64,000 nt of DNA. Source: Hygrophila difformis. Lineage: Eukaryota; Streptophyta; Magnoliopsida; Lamiales; Acanthaceae. The position numbers and the translations under genes are program-made. This document shows positions 31,284 through 43,700 of the stretch, piece by piece. The DNA lies in assembly GCA_030278955.1 (NCBI GenBank), contig JAOANR010000010.1, positions 24,024,444-24,088,443 on the forward strand, in the 5' to 3' direction. The notes beneath the pieces are model-generated. The model did not search any database and was not told the DNA's origin. It saw only the letters and a program-made list of their open reading frames with translations. Each line of letters begins with the position of its first letter. Within the stretch, counting starts at the first letter, position 1.

Positions 31284-31577
31284 TAAGAATATTTATATAT
31301 GTATATCATGAGGTAATACTATTATGAGGTAACAATTTATATATGTATATTATAATATATTATATTAACTATAAAATAAATAAGTAATACTATAAGGCGT
31401 AATACTATTATGAGGTAATGATTAAAATAGGCCAGCAGAAGGAGGCCCTTCTGCTTTTGGGTCGCGATTTAAACAATATCCACTTATAGGCGTTCGGGCC
31501 TAATTTTATGCCAAATGGTCGGAAAATGGTCTACTTGTGATGGCCTATTTTAATTTTTTTGTAATTAAAATAAATAA
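31284..31577. other. Degenerate AT-rich repeat
   Basis: Contains a third, shorter relative of the foldback arm (AATAGGCCAGCAGAAGGAGG near 31428). No gene. Confidence 0.45.
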
Positions 31578-31927
31578 TACTCAATCCGTCACATTAATTA
31601 TGTTTTGCTTTTATTTTCTCTCTGTCTAAACGTTTTTGTCTCATTTTTAATAATTTAATTTTTAACTTTTTGTCTCATTAAGATAAGTAGCTTAATGACA
31701 ACATGCCGAACCACTATTTCGAGGCCAACGGCTAAAATGAAGTTGTTCAGTGCCTTGGTAATGCTTTGACACACAATGTTATTTTCTTTACTATAAATAA
31801 AGTATTTCAATTTAACTTATTTTTTAAAATTTAACTAATTTAATTTATATTTTAAAATATAATTTTTAGCTTGACAGCCTATTCAGACTAGAGAAATGAA
31901 ATATAATTAATAGGACGGATTGAGTAC
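31578..31927. mobile_element. Stowaway-like MITE carrying a SINE fragment
   Basis: Ends TACTCAATCCGTCACATTAA and, at the right, GGACGGATTGAGTA form a good inverted pair. A 5'-truncated SINE lies inside at 31865-31898. Confidence 0.65.
31865..31898 (-). mobile_element. 5'-truncated SINE (34 bp)
   Basis: The minus strand shows the SINE 3' motif (TAGTCTGAATAGGCTGTCAAG) and a short tail. A 10-bp duplication AAATATAATT lies at 31855-31864 and 31899-31908. Confidence 0.7.
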
Positions 31928-32737
31928 TATTTATTTAATCAAAAGCTGGAAAGCTATATGTAATTAATTAAATCAAATCATATTAATCAACTGGACTACA
32001 TCATTAGGTTATTTGCATCTAAACTGTAGTACGTAAAATCTTGTAGTGATGCTATTTAGATGTCTTGAACGAAATAACTAATGATCTTGAAAAATTTAAA
32101 AAATCAGTTTAGCTTAAATAGCATATATTCCGACTTCTCTAATAAAAAATATAAAAAATAAAATATAATTTTTAAAATTATAAGATCATTCGAGTTAAAA
32201 TCTGAATCCGTCTCGACCCAATTTCCGAAATATTCGAATTTGTATTTGTATCCGGCCTATGCGTATTCGACCAAAAAAAGAAAAAAAAAAAAAAAGGGAT
32301 AGGATACGGGACGAGTACTATCCGCCTGTATACGTCCCGTTTTCACCCCTAATTGGTAGCTTGTCATATATCTCTCGAGCTGATCTTAAGAAGAACTCTA
32401 TGGAAATGCACTCACTGGACATTGCCTTTTTAGAACACCATCGAGTGCAATGGAATGCCACCAATCATTGTTGAAAATGAAAAGACAACTTGCAATCATT
32501 GTTGAAAATGGAAAGACAACTTGTTTCCTTGCTTGCTCGATCTTTTAAGATTGTCGCATGACCATACGCATAGAGAGCAAATGAATACAAGTACGGCATT
32601 CTTGGAGGAGATTGGAATAATTCAAATTTAGAAAATAGATTAGATGAGAAGTCTTGGACAACGAATATATAATTCTTGTAGGGAGATTGGATTAGAATAG
32701 GTGCTGGAAAGCCAATTTTGGCAAATTTGTATTCTAT
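31928..32737. other. Intergenic, no gene seen
   Basis: AT-rich sequence; one A-rich run at about 32276-32295. A short direct duplication (TTGCAATCATTGTTGAAAAT) occurs near 32461-32505. No coding frame. Confidence 0.45.
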
Positions 32738-32811
32738 GTTTTTCTTTTTCTTTTTTTTTTTTTTTTTTTTTTTCCTGAACAGCCTTTATAGGCTACGAAA
32801 GGTAAGTTGAG
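32738..32811 (-). mobile_element. 5'-truncated SINE with long poly(A) tail
   Basis: A T run (about 32740-32773) precedes CCTGAACAGCCTTTATAGGC on the plus strand, which is the SINE 3' end on the minus strand. Target duplication AAATTTGTRTTCTAT at 32723-32737 and 32812-32826. Confidence 0.8.
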
Positions 32812-32922
32812 AAATTTGTGTTCTATTGGAACAATGTTGCTTTGGAAAATTAATCTTGTTTACAAAAGTAATTTTGTTTATGGCTAGCTATATTTGTCAT
32901 GTATTTATTATCTTAAATATTA

Positions 32923-33191
32923 CTACACCGTCCAGCTTAACTTGGCCCCATCAGCGGCTTGACACGGAATTCATTACATTTGTTTAAGAGTTAATATTTC
33001 AAAACGTGTATAAGTGAAAATTATATAAGATATACTTTTTATTAAACTATTGAATCATATGAATTTAACATACAAGACCCTACTTGATTATGCATGTATG
33101 TTTGTTATATACTTGAAATACAATAAAAGAAAAGTTGAACAATGAAGAACTTAAAAAAATGAAAGTGCCAGTTAAGTTGGACGGAAGGAGA
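32923..33191. mobile_element. Stowaway-like MITE
   Basis: Left end TACACCGTCCAGCTTAACTT and right end AAGTTGGACGGAAGGAGAAT are an inverted pair of the Stowaway kind. No coding. Confidence 0.6.
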
Positions 33192-33387
33192 ATAATTAAT
33201 GACAAAGCCCCAAAACAAGAAAGGGCATTGACGATTCTCTAAAGATTTGCACTAAGTGATGCATCCTTTTGAAGAGTAACTTGTTTCATAACTGACATAT
33301 GTTCGACATTTATGCATTTTAGTGGGTGATCAACAAAAAAGAGTTCCTATGATCACTAACTCGACTTGTAGAGTGTTAGAAAGAAAG

Positions 33388-33736
33388 AGGAAAAAAAACA
33401 CCATTGGTCCCATAAATTTTTCAAATTTCAATTTCAGTCTCATATTAATTTGATTAACACAACCGGTCCATTATTTATGTTAAAATTTTTGCATAATCCG
33501 TCCCAAACCCCCTTAATGATGTTTTTTTTTGCTGTCGTGGCGCATGATTATGCTGATGTGGCAACATGACTAGTGTGCATAAACCTGTGTCACGCCAGCA
33601 AAAAAGCATCATTAAGGGGGTTTGGGATGGATTATGCAAAAATTAGCATAAATAATGGACTGATTTTGTCAATCAAATTAATATGGGACTGAAATCGAAT
33701 TTTGAAAAATTTATGAGAGCAATGGAGTGTTTTTCC
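33388..33736. mobile_element. Foldback MITE with about 130-bp arms
   Basis: The left arm (about 33399-33528) and right arm (about 33602-33728) are inverted copies: for instance AATCCGTCCCAAACCCCCTT against AAGGGGGTTTGGGATGGATT. The ends read GGAAAAA...CACCATTG and its inverse. A direct repeat GTTAGAAAGAA flanks it at 33375-33385 and 33737-33747, suggesting a 9-11-bp duplication as made by MULEs. Confidence 0.75.
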
Positions 33737-33851
33737 GTTAGAAAGAAGATGGCCCAGGGGCTTCAATCCAAAACCAATTGGTGATAGATAGCCGTCCATG
33801 TCCATATAAACAGGGAATATCCAACATATAACCGATGTTAGACATTATAAC

Positions 33852-34591
33852 TAGACCCGGCAATATGGATAAATACACATAGACACGACACGTACACGAC
33901 CTGTGTTTTATATGTACGGGTCTTCAAAAAACAGATACGAGTCAAAACAGGTCGACCCGTTTAGTACACGAATACAATTTGGGTTCAAATGCAGGTTTAT
34001 CTGTTTTACTCGAATTGACTTGTTTTTTACCCGAATTGACCTGTTTTTTTATACAGGTCACCTGTTATCTGAATCAGACACATATCTGTATTTTACCTGT
34101 ATTTTACCTGTATATATTTAAGTACAATAGAATTAAATTTAAATAAAATACGCACAATGTAAACTTTATGTTTAATATTGGATTTGAACTTTGGATTTTT
34201 TTTTTTAAGTTTGAACTTTTGTATTTGAATGTTTGAAGATGAATTGCTGAGTCTATTAGTAATTTTAAGATTTGAATTATGGGAATGTAATATTTTATAT
34301 TTTATTTTAAAAGTTTAAAAAGTAATTTGATATAATTTAGTAGAATAGAAGTAAACATGTAAAATACAGGTAAACAGGTCACAGGTAAATTCGACACGCG
34401 TGTCCACATGTTCAAATTCACGTGTATACAGGTCGACACGCATGTGATCCATTTTTGAAACAGGTCGTGTACAGGTTTTGAAATACGGGTAAATTCTAAA
34501 AACAGGTCGTGTACAGATACAGATCAAACAGGTAAACATGTACTTGACACGTATAACATACACGACCTGTTTACCCATATTGCCAGGTCTA
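33852..34591. mobile_element. hAT-type MITE, 740 bp
   Basis: The left end is TAGACCCGGCAATATGG, and the right end reversed is TAGACCTGGCAATATGG. An exact 8-bp duplication ATTATAAC lies at 33844-33851 and 34592-34599. Internally, near both ends, many ACAGGTCGTGTACAGG-type subterminal motifs occur. No transposase. Confidence 0.85.
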
Positions 34592-34599
34592 ATTATAAC

Positions 34600-35096
34600 A
34601 CCCCTCCACGAAATGAATATCATCTCAGAAACAACGAAATGCCCAAATTAATTTTGGGTTGGAGCCCCTAGGTCCATATTCTTTCTAACATATCGTATGG
34701 AAACCCATGTGGTTTAATAGGTAAGAGTAGGATACTCTTACCTGCAAACATTGTGGATTTGTCACTTATCATAAGATGATAAGGAATCTTTTGTGTTCTT
34801 CGTAACATGTTTCTTTAAAAGCCCATGCTCCATGGTGATTGATCAAATAGAGAAAATAGTTTTTCTCTATGTTGATGCACGAATATGATGACATCGCAAT
34901 AGCGCCGCATCACGTGCGATTTTGCGTGCACAAGTTTTGTTCGGGAGATTGTTTAAACAATTTAAAGATCCGTTCATAGGAGAATTTGGATTAGTTCGAC
35001 ATATTGGAGATAACAATTTCAAGGTAAAACTTTGCTAGTTTTCTCCCTAGAATTTGTTTTATATTGTCCATATTTTGTGTTACTTGTGCAGAAATA
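34600..35096. other. Intergenic, no gene seen
   Basis: Host sequence without a recognisable gene before the nested MITE and LTR element. Confidence 0.45.
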
Positions 35097-35121
35097 CCTG
35101 TAAATATAGTTGTTAAGATCC

Positions 35122-38100
35122 TGATAATGGCCAGAAATGACCATTATTTTCAATCCATTTCCGTGTCTTAAACGGACATTTGATCGCATTCCGGTCTTAT
35201 ATTAAGTAAGAAAGCAGTTAAATTGGACTGATTTATGCATAATTGTAAAAATAATAAGCTGGTATGAAAAAGCATAAATATGTAATTTTATTACATATTT
35301 ATGTTAGAAAAATCCAAAAATATGAGAAAAAGAAAAGAAAAGAAAAAGGAATGAAAAAGATGGGAAAAAGATAGAAAAGCCCACAAAAAGAATATTTTCG
35401 GCCCATCTGGCCCAATTCAGCAGGCCCAGGGACACCCTTGTCGCGGAAGCCCCTTTGTCGCGATGCATGGTTCCGCGACCAAGGAGGGTTCCGCGACCAA
35501 GCAGACTCAGATGAAGAGGAGACCAGCCAAACCCCTTTGTCGCGATGTCCTTTGTCGCGATGGCATGTTCCGCGACAAAGGCATGTTCCGCGACCAAGAC
35601 ACCCGATTAGAGACACAAGACCCAGTCGAGAAGCTTTGCCACATGCAGTATGTTCCGTGACCAAACTTGATGCTTCGAGACCAAGCTGTGATGTGTGTGA
35701 TGTCTTGAGACACAATGGGCCCGAATCAAGGCCCATGAGCTTAGGGTTTCCCCTCTATAAATATGAGGTGTTACCCATGAGCTAAGGGTTGAAAGAATTT
35801 AGATAAGAATACACTCTTGAAGACAAGTTGGGAGCTCAGTTAGGTTAGTTTAGTTTAGGGTAGTTTAGTTAGGGTTTTCTTGTATTATTTAATTTATGCA
35901 TTAGTTAGATGTAGTTTTTAGCTTAGTCAGTTTAGATAGCCAGTTTTCATGTCATGTTTAGCTTTCCAACTTTTGTTTTAGGGTTTGTGATACTCAAATC
36001 ATGGGTATTAACGATACCCATTTAATAATATGGGAAAACATTCTTCATTTGTGTCCCAAAATCATGAAATGGGTCTCACACCCCATGGATTTTACCGCTT
36101 TCATTTTCTTTTGGTCATTTGACCCATATTTTTCCATTTTATGTCACTGTTCGGTGGCTTATTTCGTGGATAATGGTGCATGTTTATGAGTGATCAAGCT
36201 TAGATTAGGGTTTCTTTAGTTTTAAGTTTGTTTTATTTCTATTATGTTCAAGCATGTTCTAGCTAGATTCAAATTCTGTTTTTGTCATTTTCAGCTTAGT
36301 TTAGCCTTTGAATCTGAAATGGATGAGATCACACACAATGCATGCCACTATTCCACTTTACTTTTCTGACAAGTGTCCTGGATACACTTTTGTCGCGGAA
36401 CAACTCTTGTCGCGGAACCACGTTCCGCGACAAAATGATGCTTTGGCGACAAAGGTGCCCAAAAGCACACTTAGCATTATTTTTGAAACCCTTGGTCGCG
36501 AAACAACTCTTGTCGCGGAACCACGTTCCGCGACAAAATCCTTGATTAGCGACCAAGGACCTAAATGCTTGTTATTTTATTCTGAAGGGCTTTGTCGCGA
36601 AGCAACCTTGTCGCGGACTCACGTTCCTCGACAAAACTCTTGTTCCGCGACAAGAATTATGCCCTTGTTGAATTTTCAAATCACCTTTGTCGCTATACTC
36701 CCTTGTCGCGGAACCACGTTCCGCGACAAAATCTTTGCTTAGCGACAAGGAAACCCTAATTTTCAAAATCCTATTCCTCTTATTTCGCACCCCTTTTGTC
36801 GCGGTACCCTTGTCACGGACCCATGGTCCGCGACACAAACTCTACTCCGCGACAAAGTGGCAACTCTTTGCCAAATTTTTATTCTTCATCTTCCTCATTA
36901 ATTAATTGGACCTTTATATTAATATTTTGAGGTTGAAACCCAATGATCTCAACCCATGATTAATTTGATATAAAGAATTTTGTTCAATTCCATTAAAAGA
37001 CTCTTCTACAAGTGATTTAACTATAATGATCTAAGTATATAATCCGGACTGTAATTAATCAATTATGGAATGAGTGATTATTTAGACATGAAGAGTAAAT
37101 ATGGAATCAATTCCATATCCTTGCATGAGAAACCAATGTCTCTCATGCAAGATGACCCAAAACTATTTTCCTTTTTATTTATTTTGTCTTTACCTGTGTC
37201 GTGTGAAATAGCTAGTAAATGATATACAGACTAATGTTGGCGGGTATTCCCACACGGATAACTAGCTCGTGGTTTGTATATTAATTACTAGTTGTTATTT
37301 TGCATGGTCTGGATAATGGTCTGTTGAAGCCTTGGCGGTTCATCCATCCGGGATTACAATAGCTGCCCAGCTAACTTCTATCCGGATACAGTTTCTTTTT
37401 CTTTATCTTAATTTCAAACCCGAATTTCGAGCTGTGATGTTAACAAGTGATGTCGATCAACATCACTTGACAGACATTACCAGTAAGAAAACATGTAGGT
37501 TTTTCTCCTTATTCACAGATAACAAGAATCCTGATGATAGCGATCACTATCATTTAGGGTTTTCTGATATCTAACACCGACTCATCTTAATGATTAGGGA
37601 TTTGGATCACAGATAACTGCAATCCAGCAACCCTAATTGTTTTGTCAATCCTTTAGCCAAAATTCTTCTCATCTCCGGCTATTTCATCTCTGTGTTTCAC
37701 ATTCTGTCCAAACCCACCTTATATTTTGGGTTAATTTAATTTTACACTTCTTTATAAAATTATGCATGATATTATTATGTAGATATTGTGGTCAATATTA
37801 TTTTGGGATCCCTCCCTTGGACATAGAAGTCTTGATCAGATGTCTCATATTAAATTTCCAACAAAAATTCATTTATAAAATCCGGATCTGAGTAAGGGAT
37901 AAATTCCACAGTTATGACTAACTTATATCCGACTAGGGGTTGATTTTGGGAAATTAGAAGCAGAGTCAGCGATTAGGTCTCACCTAGACTGAAAGGATCT
38001 GTGTTTTAATTGAGAGTCTAGTACCTGATAGGGAATGATTCTCATACACCATTTATTTTCCAAAATTGCTGTATGTTGGAAATCTTATATTAAATATTGC

Positions 38101-39659
38101 ACTGAATCAGAGTCCACTTGGATTCAGATGAGGTGTAATAGATAATACTAGAAGAACAACATGTGGGCCTTGGTTATTTTCTAAGGTAGGGTTGAGTATT
38201 CTTTCAACTGCTATCCTCTTCTGCCAAAGCCTATTTTTGAGTCCTGAGTAAGTGCATTCAGAACGAACTAATTTATTAGTTCGTTTCATTAGTTTGTATC
38301 TCATAACCACCCGACGGGAAGTGAACACTGCGAGCGGTTCACCGAGAATAGGGAATTCTTGATCCACATCCGGTCATCTTGACTGGGGGTTGTCTTTTAC
38401 TACCAGGGTCAGACTTTCAAAAACCTCCGAGTGATAGGATTTTAAATGCTTTCTTTATCGCTTTCTTTTAAACGCTTTCGTTAGAGGTCACTCGGTTGTA
38501 TTGAGAGTTGTGTAACTGCTACTAGGACTGATAGTTAAGGGATTGTTCAGGGCCTGATTAGAATCTTTGGGTGTGACATGGGGGAAAGATAGTAGTACTC
38601 GGCATTTCAATAAATGAATTGTCGGGTGATGCTTGTCCACCACAGACGACTAACTTACTCTTACAAGGCATTGCAAGGGGAGTTATGAGTTTGTGGTATC
38701 TTAGATTTTGTTGACTTAAGAGCATGTAAACTCTTGCTGTAAGTACCTGTCTATTATAAGGAACATGGTATAGAGAGCATGAGGGTTAGTAACTAAAGGA
38801 TTATCCCGAACAAAGATCTGTGTATTAAAATGGAAGTTTAATTGTGCTTCATCTAAATCTGGTCCAATCTTTATTATTTTCTTTCTGTCCTTTCTGTCTC
38901 AATTTAAATCTGTTTTCTTAGATAATTTTAACTGCTTCCCTAGAATAATTCCACTGCTTCCGTAGAGTAATTTTATTTCGCTTTCTAGAATAATTTTATT
39001 TGCTTTATTTAATTACTTTCATAGCTTAGTTTAAATTCTGTCAAGTAGATGTTAGTCACAATCCCAAATCTAGTTGAGTGACCGGGTGGAAAATCTTAGT
39101 AAACGATGTGGGCCCTGCTTCTATCGCACATCCTCCAGTGAACGATCCGGTCTTACTATAAATTACTGCAATTTTTGACACCGTGCGCTTTCGGGGGCAT
39201 AGTTTCGTAGCACGAGTAATAAAAACGTGACATCCTATAAATATATCCCTAATCCGAACTCCATTCTCATAAATTGGTTTCATTAAGTAAAACCTAAACC
39301 AGGATTATATTTTTTTCGGAAAATACTCATGTAGTGGGAACCTGCAAAAGTTTCATGGCAGGGAATCTCATGACATGAAATGATGAGAAGTATCATGGCA
39401 CATACACCGGGGACCATCAGTGTGACAGGCTGAAGGTCAACCTATCCCGGTTGTACCATGAGATTTTGTCAAAAGTTTCATGGCAGAGAGAACCACAGCG
39501 CCATTTGAAATTAAAGCCCCTCACATGAGTAATAAAGAGTAACAACCTTGATATATCCTTAAACCCCTTTCCCGTGAATCATAACTCTTTTCCTTTAATA
39601 AATTTAACCTGGGATATTTTCTTAAAAATACTCTTGGTAGGAAATTGTCAAAAGTTTCA
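35122..39659 (+). repeat. 5' LTR (4538 bp)
   Basis: Begins TGATAATGG and ends GTTTCA, so it has TG...CA ends. A TATA box (TATAAATA, about 35755-35762) would start transcription near 35790, leaving a U3 of only about 0.67 kb and an unusually long R-U5. Two blocks (35431-35600 and 36388-36862) are crowded with TTGTCGCGGAAC and its inverse GTTCCGCGACAA. Frames across these blocks on both strands give repetitive CRGT/FRDK or VAE/ATK translations and are not genes. Confidence 0.92.
36388..36862. repeat. Array of TTGTCGCGGAAC hairpins in the 5' LTR
   Basis: About twenty direct or inverted copies of the motif occur in 475 bp. Several form perfect short hairpins, for instance TTGTCGCGGAAC-CAC-GTTC and the rest of its inverse at about 36408, 36509 and 36702. 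The same array, with few changes, is at 49400-49873 in the 3' LTR. A related array lies at 40178-40578. Confidence 0.88.
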
Positions 39660-39677
39660 TGGCGCCGTTGCCGGGGA
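39660..39677 (+). other. Retrotransposon primer binding site, tRNA-Asp
   Basis: TGGCGCCGTTGCCGGGGA is an 18-base complement of the 3' end of plant tRNA-Asp (including CCA), as recalled. It starts directly after the CA that ends the 5' LTR. Athila-group elements (Athila, Calypso, Cyclops) are known to use this primer. Confidence 0.93.
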
Positions 39678-40586
39678 GGATGCAGCGTCGCTTATTAAGA
39701 GAATTACACTCCTGATTACTCATAGATTAGCTTAGTTTAGTGTAATATATCTAATTCAGAACAGAGAAGTACCCTCAAGATTAATTGAACATTTAGAGTA
39801 CCAAGACTCTAAATGTGAGGATGTTGAACTGAGGAGAAAAACCTAACATATTGGGTATTTATCTATTTTGCAGGAAATTCGGAACCACCCAAAAAGAAGG
39901 AGCAGAGAAAGCATGGAAAACCAGTTTTTTGGTTGGATAAATTCCACAAATCTAAGAAATTATTTTTGGAATTTAAAGCAATTTAAGATCCGGAATAAAT
40001 TTCGTAGATAAATGGAACTAATCCGACCTAATTTTATGCAAGTAGATTAAATAATGATAATAGCTCAATATTTTAAATTTATTTGGACTGAATTCATTCA
40101 GGACCAAGTCAAATAAAATGGACTCAGGCCCAACATCACACTCGGGCCCAGTCCGTTGAAAATTTGAAAATTCAAAAATTTTGTCGCGGAATGACCATTT
40201 TGTCGCGGAACACTGTTCCGCGACCAGGTGCAATTCCGCGACAAAGTCCCCCTTGTCCTTAAACCTTGCTCGTCTTTGTCGCGGAATGGTCATTTTGTCG
40301 CGATGCACTGCATCGCGACCAAGTGCAACTCCGCGAAAAAATTTCACTCATCCCTGAACTTTGCTTGTCTCTGTCGCGGAACACTACTCCGCGACAAAGC
40401 TTCTGTTCCGCGACACGAGCTCGCTCCATCATATTTTTCCTTCTCATTTTGTCACGGTACCCTTTGTCGCGGAGCATGACTCCGCGACAAAGGCCCATAT
40501 TCCGCGACACCTCTAATGTTGCCAAGGCCTGGTCGCGTAATCCTGTTCCGCGACAATGGGCTAGGGTTCCGCGACCAGCCCATCCA
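39678..40586 (+). other. LTR element leader and upstream regulatory region
   Basis: Non-coding leader. At about 39812 the text AAATGTGAGGATGTTG occurs, as it does at about 42065 and at the 3' LTR junction. At about 39881 an acceptor-like TTTTGCAG precedes a 38-codon lysine-rich frame, possibly a gag relic, but too short to name. From 40178 to 40578 another dense array of TTGTCGCGGAA and TTCCGCGACAA hairpins immediately precedes the TATA box of the internal gene. Confidence 0.6.
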
Positions 40587-40594
40587 TATTTAAA
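40587..40594 (+). promoter_or_regulatory. TATA box of the retrotransposon's internal gene
   Basis: TATTTAAA followed by a C/T-rich initiator-like tract (CCCCTTCCCCTCCCTCTTCT), about 155 bases before the first-exon ATG. It suggests a promoter separate from the LTR. Confidence 0.6.
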
Positions 40595-40746
40595 CCCCTT
40601 CCCCTCCCTCTTCTCCCCTGAGCATTCAGACTTAGAAAATATTTTCAAAAACTGCTCGTACGCGAAAACCTCTCCCGAAGCACACCACCGTGTTCTTCGC
40701 AACTTTTTCCGGCCAAACTCAGGGGAAACTCTGCCCGATTTCCGCC

Positions 40747-43700
40747 ATGGAACCATCTTCACCTTCACCCCCTAAGCAAGTCGAGCCCTGGTAAGTGTTG
40801 CCTTGTTTGTTTCTCGCGCACCCCATTGCTTGCGATTTTAGGGATTATAGTGTTTTAGTTCTCGGTTTTGTGCAATAAGTTTCCCTAGGGTTTGCTTCAC
40901 TTAGTGAGTTTGTATTTTTGGGATTGTATGATGTGGGCATTTTGTTTTGTCGATTATGTGGATGTTGGCCGAACTTGTTTCAAATGGAGATTTTGTTTTG
41001 GATTGTGTGGAAGCCAAGGAAGCATGATAGGTTGGTGTTTTTGAGGGTTGGGACTAGGTGAAGCATGCTTAGGAGGATCCATTTTTCTGTTTCAATGTGA
41101 TTTAGAGTGCACAGGGAGAGATTTAGGGATCGGCAGTGTTGGGATTTTCTTTGTAGGACTCTTGTGTTCTTCCTATCTTGTATACGGTTGGGGCTTGATG
41201 TTCTGTTTTGATGAATTCTTGATTAGTGTAGTAAGTTGCAACCAATGAGCATGTGGGTGTTTGTGAATATCTTCATGTTGTTGGTTGTCTGTTCAGTGAA
41301 CTTGAAGCATGAATGATGTCTCTGATATTTTATTTTCATTAGTAAGTAAAGCATGCGAGTGAGATTAATTCGGTGTTAAGAGCCTTACTGTGCTCATGAT
41401 GTTTTGTATGCCTATATGCATTTAATGCTATTTTCCCTGTTATGGTATGTCTGTATATGTGTGCAGCAAATTGAGGAAAGTGAGTGTTTGTATTGTTCTG
41501 GCATGTCTGTGCACACCAATCTCCTTTTGCTATCCATTTTTTTAACAAAAAGACAAAAATAGTTAGTAGGAATTTTGGTTGACAATGTGTTTGTGTTCCC
41601 AATGGAACTAAAGTGTGAGTGAAGTAGCAGTATTTTTGCCACCTTAAACTGCTACCCTTTTTTTTACAAAAATCCAAAACGGGACCACACACATCCCACT
41701 TTTCTTTAAATAAAAACAAGTCAACCATTTTAAAATTAAAAATAGTGTTTGCAACTTTCTTTAATGTTTAAACTGTCCAATGACAGTCCAAGCAATCCGG
41801 GAATAGCAAATCCACTCCGCCATGTCTCCATTGCACATTCCATCCTCGAGCAATCCATTCCATCATCGTCATTTCATTCCATTTTCAACAAGTGCCTCGA
41901 GCTTGTTTAATAAAAATTGGAAATCAAACCTTTTCGGGCCCAATGGCCCAACTAAAAAAATCAACTAAGTCCAATGACTTAGGCCTTTTTAATTAATGTC
42001 ATATATCTTGCAATAAAGTTTCAAGTACTAATCAAATAAACCACATTTCGAGCAAAGCTCAAAATGTGAGGATGTTGGTTTTTAGCTCGAAACTCAATTT
42101 TCAAAGTATAAAAACTTGATTGGAGTTAATACTTCCTATATTTTTCAGGAATGAGAAAGTGATTAAGTCAGCTATTTTACTGCCTGATTGCACTCTAGAT
42201 CAGACAGCATTAGAAGCTTCTGCGAACAGAACTCAGATCAAGAAGCTCAGGGAGGCTCTGATAAGTGTATACAGTGTCCCTTTGGACCACAATACTGAAA
42301 TTGAACTGAACTTGAGGCCCGGATGGGATGTGAATATACCCCCAACGGAGAGGTCAACTGCCCTCACAACCATTGAGAGGGATTTTTCTTATCACATGCT
42401 AAGATTCTGGGAGTTAATGACTGATCATGCCCCGAGTGACTCCATGATGACTCCCGCAGTTCACTTGGAACGAATTACACTGAAGTTTCAATTACATGTA
42501 GCAGTCTGGGAGTGCCATTTAGAGGATGGGACAGTGGGAATCCCAATTTCAAGTTATGATTTACTTATCCCTGATCAGCCAACAGACCTGCAAGTGCGAA
42601 CGTTGTTTGTGGAGAAGTCGGTAAAGGTGAGTATGATAATGATGAAAGGAGCCATCTCGATGCACGAAGCATTCCCATGTATATGGAACCCACGTTTATT
42701 TGACCATATGGGTCCAGAGGAGCAGAGATGGGTAGTCATGCAAGCCAAGCTGAGACATAGGGAATTGAGCTGCAACCTGATTCACAAGCTGAGAAAAATC
42801 GAGGAATTCAACAAAGAGAGGAACTCTACTTTGTTGAACCTATTCAGAAAGGAAATCAATGCGGCCCGGAAAGAGTGGCACGACTTGACATACATGTGGG
42901 GGAAAGGCAGAGGATTGATTACACAAGAGAGATTGGATAAAGGACTAACCCTGCCAGATGAAGACAACTATGAAACAATCTTCGTAAACAAGCGATTTGG
43001 TCAGACAGTACCGGTTGAGAAAGGAGAAGAGTACGATCCTGGATTTCCTGAACACATCAAAATGGTCAGAGACAAAGCTCTTTATGAGATACAGCACAAG
43101 AATTGGTCAGTGATGACAGATAAAAAGGTGCAGCTCAGATTGATGACCAAGGCTGAGGCAGGAGAATATTTGACGTTTGACAAGGCACAAAGAATGACTT
43201 ATGTAAAAGAGGAGTTGGAAAGGGACATGATCAACACCATGATGGAACAATACAGAACTTCATATCTGGAGCTCCTCATGGAAATGGATAGAGAAGCACT
43301 GAGGTATGGATTGGAGGGAAACAGAACAAAGGTCATGCATTATGAGCGAAAGATAAGAAACCTGTTCACCACCCGCATCAAAAAGGAGTGGGAATTCAAA
43401 CTGGTGTGGATCACAAGCCAGACATTTGTGCAGGATTATCTGAGATTCGCACACAAGTTGTTTGGAACACAAGAGGCAGAAGAAGAAGCCCAAGAGGACA
43501 CCGATGCCATTGTTGACGATTACATTTCCACCCCTCCTGACGCCGACCCACAGCCAACCCAGCCAACAATACCAACATCGGCGCTGCCACCGAAAGGGCA
43601 AACTGCAGTACAAAAAGCTGCTACCACTGAGCCGGCGGTACAGCAAGAAACAATCCATGCACCAGAATCAGCTGCTACTGTGCCCGAACCATCAGTGCAG

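Noticed and set aside
36388..36862. Possible CRISPR-like array of short palindromic repeats
   Set aside because: Spacers vary from a few bases upward, repeats occur in both orientations, and the context is a plant LTR retrotransposon.
35299..36905. Several frames on both strands of the LTR with CRGT/FRDK, VAE/ATK or SRNH/PRQ repeats
   Set aside because: They are translations of the GTCGCGGAAC hairpin array in all frames, and recur identically in the 3' LTR.
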